This document shows, one piece after another, positions 56,950 through 64,000 of a stretch of 64,000 nucleotides of DNA. Positions within the stretch are counted from its first letter, which is position 1; every line of letters begins with the position of its first letter. Where the stretch lies: positions 434,001-498,000 of the forward strand of contig JAOTON010001947.1 in assembly GCA_034440635.1 (NCBI GenBank), read 5' to 3'. The position numbers were made by a program, and so were the translations under genes. The notes beneath the pieces were generated by a model, which was given only the letters and a program-made list of their open reading frames with translations, did not search any database and was not told where the DNA came from. The stretch comes from Lepas anatifera (lineage: Eukaryota; Arthropoda; Thecostraca; Lepadidae).

Positions 56950-58030
56950 CTGAATGTGTGTTTAACCTTGTTTCATTGCAGAATAAGCTGAATGTGTTTT
57001 TAATTTTGTTTCAATCTAGCGTAAGGTGAATGCCTTTTTCATTAAGTGTAGTCATTTTTGGCGCGTTTCGGAGTCTGGTGAGTTTTGTCAACCTGTAGCA
57101 AATGAAAATAATATATATCGTACGTCGGACAACCACCAGTCCATTATCCCTTCCTCCAACGGCATATCACCCTTCAACTGCGAGCTTTGCCTGCAGCATG
57201 CCCCAATCATTTCTATTATCATATAATTGGCTACGAATACATTGAAAACTAAGTTGCAATCCAGATGGATACCTTGTACGTCGTTTTTGTTCCTCCGAGT
57301 ACTTTTACGGGAGGAGTTTGTTTCGCCAGAGCCAAAGTTATGTATAAAATAAGTGCACCCATAAGCGTGGAAGATGGGGAACGCTTTGCCCAGCTCGCGG
57401 AACAGCGAAATTTCTACCTGAAAATTGTTTTACTCAACCTAATATTCTCCCGATAAGCAGCGGGGACCTACCTAAATTTGATAGTAAATTGTATCTTCTG
57501 TAGTTTTCTGAGCGGCTAGTATGTTAATTCGCCTGTCCCCCCCCTTGGTCATTGCCAATCCAGGACCGGCATCTCTATAGAAAAATGCGTGGCGACGCTT
57601 CGAGTTGTACCCCTTCATATGTGTTTTACACCCTTAGAAAAATCCAGGCTTTTTTGCGTGGTAAGAGCCTTCTCCGGCCAGTTTTGTTCTCTCCAGTAAC
57701 GTGCCGCCTCCTTCATCAGCCCCCCTCCCTCGTCAGCCCACCTCCATCTTCGTCTGCCACCCCCACGAACGAACGTCCAGGGTGCTCGCATGGATGCACC
57801 TTTTATGTATGTGGCGTGAATGTGCGTATGCTTCCAAGTGATATTGGATGGTCTTTCATAGAAAGAACAGAGAGATGAGAAATAACATTTTGATCAGATT
57901 TGAAAACATATAACGCGTTATGGGGCAGCAAGATTCTGTCAATATTCTAGCATGCGTATGAGATTCGTTGCAGTGCCATTTCACTTTAGGCATGCGAAAT
58001 CCCCCTGAGCGTGGTTCTGTCTCCGCTTGC
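56950..58030. other. Region upstream of the C1orf53-like gene; no gene recognised
   Basis: Contains a C-rich dispersed repeat at about 57,650-57,775, related to 2,310-2,450. An untranslated exon of the C1orf53-like gene should lie in or before this region, since an acceptor precedes its ATG. Confidence 0.4.
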
Positions 58031-58036
58031 AGGTCT

Positions 58037-58555
58037 ATGACGCTGTTTCGCCCGCCGCCGTTGGGTTTGTGGCGGCGCACTTGGTGTCCCAACTCTTCCC
58101 ACCGGTGGCCGTTTCCTGCGGTGCGTACCGGTGGCGCCAGCCGGGCCCGTCGCGTCCTCTGCTCGCAGACGCCGCCCGACTACGGCCTTCGCCGCCGCCA
58201 GCTCCGCCAGGCGTCCGCGCGCAGCGAGCAGGAACTGGAGCAGCGCGTGCAGTGGGAGAAGCTGACGGAGGCAGAGCGTCACATCCACCAGCAGCACAGA
58301 CGCGCCGTGCAGTGCGGCCACTTTACGTACGACGACCCGGCCACTGGGCTGCGTGTGGTGACACGTCTGCGCCATTTCCTGAAGGGCAGCTGCTGTGGCA
58401 ACGCCTGTCGGCACTGTGTGTACGAACACGAGGCTGTGCCGGAGCCGGTGCGTGCTCGGAGGCGCTTCAACTCAGCCTTCTGGGTGGACTGTGAAGCCCC
58501 GAACAAGGAGAATGAAATCAATTCGGACGACCCAGACGACGTGGACTTTGTATGA
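58037..58555 (+). CDS. C1orf53-like DUF5522 protein
   Basis: 172 residues in one coding exon. The conserved core, WEKLTEAERHIHQQHRRAVQ, CGHFTYDDPATGLRVVTRLR, HFLKGSCCGNACRHCVYEHE, then RRRFNSAFWVD, is the cysteine-rich DUF5522 domain of animal C1orf53 and related bacterial and plastid proteins. CC-x3-C-x2-C could bind metal, but function is not established. The N-terminus MTLFRPPPLGLWRRTWCPNS is basic and lacks acidic residues, as in mitochondrial presequences. ATG at 58,037 is chosen because it follows an acceptor (TCCGCTTGCAG, exon from 58,033) by four bases; the longer open frame upstream is intronic. An acidic tail NSDDPDDVDFV ends the protein. AATAAA lies at 59,048. Confidence 0.85.
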   Translation: MTLFRPPPLGLWRRTWCPNSSHRWPFPAVRTGGASRARRVLCSQTPPDYGLRRRQLRQASARSEQELEQRVQWEKLTEAERHIHQQHRRAVQCGHFTYDDPATGLRVVTRLRHFLKGSCCGNACRHCVYEHEAVPEPVRARRRFNSAFWVDCEAPNKENEINSDDPDDVDFV

Positions 58556-59047
58556 ACCTGCAGTGCCACTGGAGATAGACTAAGGTTTCAAATTACCATT
58601 TAGTGTTGCGAAGTGGCTTCAGTGTGCGCTGGTAGCGTTATTCATATTGAAAATCATCAAGTGAATGCATCGAGGGACTATATAATTTGGTAATACTAGC
58701 AGTCGGAGGTAAGATCTCACTTGCTAACCATTGGCTGTACCTTGTGTCTGCAGTGGTTAAGTGTTGCCTCGGTATCGGGTGAATAGTCAAACATTGGAAT
58801 CTGCACGGTTGTGTAAGTGGAATTATTATGCGAAAAATATTTCAACGTAGCTTCCATTTCATTCCACATGTGAGTGTTCGTATATATCGTTGCTGCTTGC
58901 ATTTATTTACTAGACTTGGTTTACTTGTCAGTTTCTCGGTGTCTGGCGTCATTTTACCAGTGTTTGAAGGCATCTGATATATACGATTGATTGCTTTCTA
59001 TAATATTACCTTGAGAAACGTAGCATGCCGCCGGTCCGCTTTCGGGG

Positions 59048-59053
59048 AATAAA
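59048..59053 (+). terminator. Polyadenylation signal of the C1orf53-like gene
   Basis: Canonical AATAAA about 490 bp after the stop codon and about 90 bp before the TAF3 start codon. Confidence 0.7.
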
Positions 59054-59111
59054 GCCACATACAACTGCGACTTATCCTCCATTGCGCACCTCAAAAACGC
59101 TGCCGCCGCGC

Positions 59112-59119
59112 TGACGTCA
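59112..59119. promoter_or_regulatory. CRE palindrome upstream of TAF3
   Basis: TGACGTCA, the full CREB/ATF site, lies 25 bp before the TAF3 ATG in a short GC-rich patch. It is placed where a core promoter or 5' untranslated region must be. Binding is not shown by sequence alone. Confidence 0.5.
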
Positions 59120-59143
59120 CTGGAGCTGCGGCCGTGTCGCCAG

Positions 59144-59324
59144 ATGCCGTCGCTGGCGTCCTCGGAGCGTTATCAGCGGGCGGCGCTGCGGATGGCGGTG
59201 GCGCAGGTGTGCCAGACGCTGGGCTGGCAGAGCGCCTCCTCGTCGGCGCTGGACGTACTGGTGGACGTGGCGCAGAACCACCTGATGCAGATGGCCCGGC
59301 TCACCGCCAGATACGCCAACCAGT
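59144..59324 (+). CDS. TAF3: TAF3 exon 1, histone fold
   Basis: ATG, then PSLASSERYQRAALRMAVAQ, VCQTLGWQSASSSALDVLVD, VAQNHLMQMARLTARYANQ. Donor GTAAGC leaves one base, T, completed as Phe by the next exon. The start is chosen because the histone fold begins about ten residues later, as in known TAF3 proteins. Confidence 0.93.
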
Positions 59325-62300
59325 GTAAGCCGGTTATGTATATGAGGCTATGATATATGCCGGATATGTGTAAATGTATGAGGCTCGGTCTTGACTTTGT
59401 GAGGTGATCAGCGCATCGGTAATTTGATACGCTTCCGAGTTCGGGTTTGAGTGTAAGCCTGGTTGTGACTTTTTACATTAAAAGCCGGCTGAGAGATAGA
59501 CAAAGCTTACAGAATAACAGCGTTCAATCAAACTTGTGTTCGGCGTGTCCGCCGTGAGAAACAGGCTAGGTTTGTTCGCACTGTGTAGAACTAGCTAATG
59601 AATCAGGAACAACCATTTGCCTTGCGATTCCAGCCCCAAATGCATGAATGGCTTCACCGAGAGCATCGGAGGTTTTCTGTGCCTTTTCAAAACTAAACAG
59701 CCTCTGTATGACGACCCTGGTCTGCCGTCTGCCCGTTCAGTTGAGCGGACGCTGTCCAACCTGGACGACCTGGGACTGGCGCTGCGTGACCTGGGCGTGT
59801 CAGTGACGGAGCTGGAAGAGTACGCCTCGGTGGCCGAGTGGCCGGCCTTTCCGCGGCCGGTGCCGCCGCTACCAGCGGCGCGACCCACCAACCTCAGCTT
59901 CCTGAAGCCGGGCAGTCAGGAGATCGTCACCAGGCCCATTCATGTCTATGAGCACCTGCCGCCCATGCATCCCGATACGGCAGGTGCGTACGTAGCTCCA
60001 CCGGCCGCCTCCAACTCTTTGTTTCGATCTTTGGGGTGCTATCCATTGTTCTAGAATCAAATCAGTGTCGTTAACTGTTTCGGAACTGCCTCCGCGCTAG
60101 TTTCGCTGAGTATTTTGAGAAGGTGGAAACCTAAATTATCGAGTTTGAGGTTTTTTCGCTATGTAGACCTTGATAGTTAAAACATTTGCATATCTTCATA
60201 ATTGTTTTCGCCACGACTGTCAAACAGCGCATACAATTATCCGTGTCAGAGTTGAGGTTTTCCGTGCGTGTGTCACACTGTTCTCTTCGTCAGAAGAGGA
60301 CGCCCCCGACGTGCCGGCGGCGGAATCGCCGGGGGCAGGACGGCGACAGCCTCCGGCACCAGCCCTGCCTTGAAGCGACCGGGTGATACCCCCGCTTCCG
60401 GAGAAGCCAAACGAGGCCGGTGAGTGTTAGTTTTGGGGATCCGGCCAGTCTCGACTAGGAGGTGTACGGTGTCTTTCGAGCAGATCAGTTACTGTACTGT
60501 AGAGCTGGGTTTGTAAGATGTAAAGAAACATGTACGATCTGCCTGGCATATTATAACATATGATATGGAGTCTATTCGGCACTGAATTATCCCCTAAAGC
60601 CGTTTAACTTGATGCTAAAACACGCACCTGAATATTGACCTTACTCGTTTAACAGTAAGGATATAATTATCCCTGATTACTCCATTCGGGAGAATATTGG
60701 CGGCTATACCTCGCTTGAAGTTGTTGAACACGATGGTTGATGCACGTGAAATTCAATGTCTTTCTTCACGTGTCGAAGTAATAAACTGCCTGTGAGTAAC
60801 TGTGACTATGTGTTCGTCAGTTACGCGCCTGAGGAAGAGGGGCGGCCTATGCGCGAGATCCTCAGTGTCATGATGACTACCTCCGGCTTCATCTCGCCCG
60901 CGCTTGAAGGCAAGCTGCCAGAGACCCGATTACCGGAGCCGCTGGACGACTACGGCGAGGACTACCGCAACGTCAAGACGCGTAAACAGCGCGCAGACAC
61001 CTACCGGCGGCTGTCGGAGCGCGAGAGCGAGCGGCGCGCCCGCAACCGCGACCGCTGGGGTCGCTCCGTCGAGGACGACGACCACGACCTTTTGACATCA
61101 TCGATGTTAAAGTGGAGGAGGAGGAGGCTAGTGCCGGTAGCAGTCCGGAGAAACTGCCCACCGTGAAGGAGACGGCCAAACTCAAGCCGTTCAAGAAGCA
61201 CCACAAGGCGAGTGAGGTAGTTGTGAAGACAGAGCCGCCGGAGCCTCCGGTGCTGTCCTCTCCGAAAGTCAAACAAGAAGAAAAGACTGCCACCAAAGGG
61301 AAGGTAAAATCGAAACCAGCCGAAGGAAAGAGCTCTAAATTGTCAATTTTCAAGAAGATTGCTAAAGGAAAGCAGGAAAAAGCCTCAGCACTGACACCGG
61401 CTGAGAAGCCTCCCGTGCCCACAACACTTCCACCGGTCAAGAAGAAAGTGAAGAAGAAACCACCAAAGGTTTTGGGACCGGAGCTTTTCAAGGTTGAGAA
61501 GCCAGCAAAGACTGTCGCACCGAAGAATGTGGCAGCCAAACCAGTTGCAGGGAAATCTGTAGCAGCAAAATCTGTAGCAGCGAAATCCGTAGCAGCAAAA
61601 TCTGTGGCAGCGAAATCTGTAGCAGCGAAAACTGTTGAGGCACCGTCAGTCAAGACTGAACCAACATTATCAAAGCCGACATCAAAGAGCTCTGAGAAAA
61701 TAACGAAGCAGGTGGAGCGGTCGGCAGGTAAATCCGCCGAGAAACCGGCCAAAGCGGCGATGAAGCCTGTGGCCGAAGCCAAGCCGGCGCGTCAGCCGCG
61801 CTCTCCGTCGCCTCCGGTGGTCAGCACCAGCAGTATCACACCGCCCGGCACGCCGGGCACGCCGCGCGCGCCCGAGCCGCGTCGCAAACCCTCCGAAATC
61901 AGCCTCAGCGAGCTCTCGCCGCGCTCCTACGACTCCGGCACACCGGACCGGCCGCGCACGCCGGAGCTGCCCCTGGGCCGACGAGAGTCGCCGCCGCCGC
62001 CGCCCGATCCGGCCGAGCTGCTCAACAACCCGCTCATCCCGCGCTTTCCGTTTCCATTCAGCGCGCCTGGCGTGGAGGGCAGCGTGCCGGCGCCGCCGTT
62101 TCCGGGCCTGCCGGGCTTGCGGCCGCCGCCGTCGCTCTTCCTGGGCGGGGGAAGCAGCAGCGGCGCCCCGTCGGCAGAGGAGCGGACTTCATCGCGCGGC
62201 GGCAGCAGCGGGCCGGCGGCGGCGCGGCCGCTGGATCCGCGGCGCAGTCCCGGCGACGACTCGGACGGCTCCCGGTCTCCCACACCCGACCCCAGCACCA

Positions 62301-64000
62301 TGACACCGCTCAAACGCCTCGAGATGGAGGAGCGAGCCGAAAAGGTGAGCCAAACGGTCCTGGAGAAACGCTGCGTCGTCGTCCGCCCTATCTTGGCGTT
62401 GAAGGTTTCTGTTGGGAAGAGATTTCTTCGTTGAGCTCATTTTCAACTTAACGAAGTGGCCAAGGCTGCACCATCAGTACCTATGAATATCGAAAAGTAA
62501 TAAGCATGAATTTGTAATGAGTACTGAGTTGGGGTAACAGAAGTTGTGTTGCGGATTGAAAAATCGCTTGATCACTTGGTTGCAGTTAGATGCCGAAAAT
62601 AATTATTTAAGTGCTCCAGTAGGATAGCTCCTTTATCTATATGTTTTGTTATTTTCCAGAGAAAGGAAAAAGAGCACAAGAAAAGCAAGAAAGATAAGAA
62701 GGAAAAGAAGAAGAAGGATAAAAAGGACAAGGAGAAGAAGGAAATGAAAACCGAAAAGAAGGAAGTGAAGATAGAGAAGAAGGAGAAGAAGAAAAAGGAG
62801 GAAAAGGAAAAACAGCCCGCCAAGGAGGTAGATACTAAATAAGGAACGGTTATTCTTGACGCAAATGATAATTTTTGGCGCCACACATTAGGTGTCTCCT
62901 TTTCTGGTCCAGAACGCTTCCTTTCGAATAGAAAGTGCCATGAAAAAACACTCACGACCAATGCATGAGGCCCTCCGCTTACCTCTCCCCCTTCTGATGC
63001 TCCTATCTACCATGTTATAACTCTTCCAAAAGTATGCATTTCCCAATACTGGAGTCACGGCATGTCTGGTTCGGATCATTTCCACTTAAGCATAGGAAGA
63101 GCCCAAAAAGGCTCAATGCACCGTCAGCCGTTGGGTGATATTTGCCACGGAACACGTAGCATTTATGGTCATAAGTAGCCTTTATATCCTTGTTGGAGGC
63201 ATAGATTTCTGTAAATCCGGGAACTCTTTCCAGATAAAGACATGTTGACGATCAACTTGATGGAGGTGGCTTGTGTCGCTCAATGAAAACACCCAGCATG
63301 TGTTTTTATTGGGCCGAATCTTCGATGTGATTTATTTCTTTTCAATTTGCAATAGCACGACCAGAGATGAAGCCGCGGAGCCGTGAGTACGCAGTCCGGC
63401 TGTCGGGTAGTCATGTCACCCGCCGGCGAGCATGCTGTAGATGACCGTGCCGTTTCAGACGCGCGACGATGCGGTGCCGAAGCTGACGCTGCGTCTGGGC
63501 AGTCACGACTCCTCAAAAAGCCGGTCACCCTCCCCCGAGCCGCCTCCTCCGCCCAAAGTGTGAGCTACCGCCAGTCGCGCTCCGCACCGAGGAGAGCGTC
63601 ACTTTTGTCGTCGGTAGTGGTTGGTTTGCAGCTATTCGGTATTGTCTGGTTGCGTGTGCTTTTCCGTAAAAATATTCACTGTAATATTCCCAGAACCCGA
63701 CTTTTCGTGCATTTGGGGTGCAATGCGTCGTTTGTCCTCGTTATTATGACTAATTGGAATCTGCATATGGTGTCGTCGATGTACCAACATATCTTTGCCC
63801 GCAGTTTCATCAAGCCAGTGCGCGAACAGCCGCCCCCGGCTCCCCCGCCGCCGCCTCCGGCTCGGGCTCGCAAGGAGAAAAAGAAGGCAGCAGAGCCACC
63901 GCCCCCGCCACCAGCCCAATTGAAGCCTCCCAAGAAAGAGAAGGAGAAGAAAAAGTCACCGCAGCCGAAGGCCAAGAAGACTACAGCGGCCCCAAAACAG
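59144..64000 (+). CDS. TAF3: Transcription initiation factor TFIID subunit 3, 5' part (runs off the window)
   Basis: TAF3 pairs with TAF10 through an N-terminal histone fold and reads H3K4me3 with a C-terminal PHD finger. Exons seen: 59,144-59,324; 59,741-59,983; 60,294-60,419; 60,821-62,344; 62,660-62,827; 63,459-63,557; 63,805 to beyond 64,000. The histone fold spans exons 1-2 (ALRMAVAQVCQTLGW, SALDVLVDVAQNHLMQMARL, LDDLGLALRDLGVSVTELEE). GRPMREILSVMMTTSGFISP is a conserved TAF3 block. Then come a long Pro/Ser/Lys-rich linker, a Lys/Glu-rich stretch, and VPKLTLRLG, which matches the motif before the PHD finger in animal TAF3. The PHD finger lies outside the window. Two one-base frame deficits occur, near 60,331 and 61,090. 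Confidence 0.92.
59741..59983 (+). CDS. TAF3: TAF3 exon 2, end of histone fold
   Basis: Acceptor CTGCCCGTTCAG. Joined reading ANQFERTLSNLDDLGLALRD, LGVSVTELEEYA, and later ATRPIHVYEHLPPMHPDTA-like sequence. Donor GTGCGT. An open frame runs further upstream, but this acceptor alone gives the right phase and the family alignment. Confidence 0.9.
60294..60419 (+). CDS. TAF3: TAF3 exon 3, acidic linker, with frame deficit
   Basis: Acceptor TTCTCTTCGTCAG; begins EEDAPDVPAAESPG, then the frame must gain one base at GGGGG (60,331-60,335) to give TASGTSPALKRPGDTPASGE, AKRGR up to donor GTGAGT. KRP after an acidic stretch matches other TAF3 proteins. Using a later, weaker acceptor five bases downstream would avoid the break but loses the acidic start. 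Confidence 0.7.
60821..62344 (+). CDS. TAF3: TAF3 exon 4, conserved block and long Pro/Lys-rich linker, with frame deficit
   Basis: Acceptor TGTGTTCGTCAG; YAPEEEGRPMREILSVMMTT, SGFISPALEGKLPE, DDYGEDYRNVKTRKQRADTY, RRLSERESERRARNRDRWGR, SVEDDDHD, then a one-base deficit at TTTT (61,090-61,093), after which DIIDVKVEEEEASAGSSPEK continues. Then Lys-rich, the AAKSV repeats, and a Pro/Ser-rich part ending MTPLKRLEMEERAEK at donor GTGAGC. Confidence 0.88.
61546..61640 (+). repeat. 15-bp coding tandem repeat (Ala-Ala-Lys-Ser-Val) in TAF3
   Basis: Six or seven units of GCAGCAAAATCTGTA with silent third-base changes, encoding AAKSV repeats. The preserved amino acids against changing third positions suggest it is translated. 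Confidence 0.85.
62660..62827 (+). CDS. TAF3: TAF3 exon 5, Lys/Glu-rich
   Basis: Acceptor TGTTATTTTCCAG, donor GTAGAT, 56 codons, phase 0. Reads RKEKEHKKSKKDKKEKKKKD and similar, ending KQPAKE, matching the long charged stretch of TAF3. Confidence 0.9.
63459..63557 (+). CDS. TAF3: TAF3 exon 6, LTLRLG motif
   Basis: Acceptor GTGCCGTTTCAG, then TRDDAVPKLTLRLGSHDSSK, SRSPSPEPPPPPK. P-K/R-LTLR-L/V-G is the conserved short motif of TAF3. Donor read as AAA then GTGTGA, because this alone keeps frame with the next exon; a stronger GTGAGC lies two bases later but would shift the frame. Confidence 0.85.
63805..64000 (+). CDS. TAF3: TAF3 exon 7, partial
   Basis: Acceptor TTTGCCCGCAG, then FIKPVREQPPPAPPPPPPAR, ARKEKKKAAEPPPPPPAQLK, PPKKEKEKKKSPQPKAKKTT. 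Open to the right edge. Composition fits the Pro/Lys-rich region that precedes the PHD finger. Confidence 0.85.

Noticed and set aside
61083..61096. Programmed -1 frameshift at the TAF3 frame change
   Set aside because: CCTTTTG is not a canonical slippery heptamer for the reading frame concerned, and a second similar deficit at another homopolymer favours consensus error.
60973..61782. 269-codon minus-strand ORF with repeated ATDFA units
   Set aside because: Antisense shadow of the AAKSV repeat and surrounding TAF3 exon.

Overview
This is a eukaryotic window, almost certainly metazoan and probably arthropod. A few GC-rich, spliced, conserved genes sit in a much more AT-rich background full of transposon debris. 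The arthropod call is an inference from how the TAF3-like and SMARCE1-like proteins read; the species is not identified.

Four conserved genes can be assembled by splicing ORF pieces by hand. (1) Proteasome subunit alpha type-1 (PSMA1) is on the plus strand, 20,973-27,061 plus an unresolved ATG-only first exon upstream. (2) SMARCE1 (BAF57/dalao, the HMG-box subunit of SWI/SNF) is on the minus strand, 43,556 down to 28,564, in nine recognised exons. It converges on PSMA1 with about 1.5 kb between the stops. (3) A C1orf53-like DUF5522 protein is on the plus strand at 58,037-58,555. (4) The general transcription factor TAF3 is on the plus strand from 59,144 and runs off the right edge; its ATG lies only about 90 bp after the C1orf53-like polyadenylation signal, with a perfect CRE palindrome between. 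A fifth coding piece at the left edge encodes an unrecognised protein with two membrane segments, and its frame breaks.

The genes do not form a pathway. Two are chromatin or transcription factors (SMARCE1, TAF3), one is a proteasome core subunit and one is a small conserved protein of unknown role. Three places in otherwise good coding sequence look one base short beside a homopolymer, which suggests consensus errors rather than pseudogenes.

The rest is accessory sequence. Layout: 1-0.7 kb membrane-protein exon; 0.7-4.2 kb direct duplications and a GGTCTC minisatellite; 4.6-13.6 kb a dense run of short terminal-inverted-repeat elements, many bounded by TTAA, and TA microsatellites; 13.6-20.9 kb mostly featureless sequence; 20.9-27.1 kb PSMA1; 28.5-43.6 kb SMARCE1, whose introns hold several inverted-repeat elements, including a 2.9 kb imperfect palindrome at 40.2-43.0 kb; 43.9-46.2 kb two Penelope-like fragments in opposite orientation, one split by a 315-bp insertion with a perfect 14-bp duplication; 46.7-50.9 kb a tRNA-derived SINE-like copy and non-LTR retrotransposon fragments; 51.4-56.9 kb more elements and another LINE fragment; 58-64 kb the C1orf53-like gene and TAF3.

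The most unusual observation is a group of at least five terminal-inverted-repeat families, all bounded by TTAA. The largest are packed with AGGTCA words, the nuclear-receptor half-site. No transposase for them is visible in the window.
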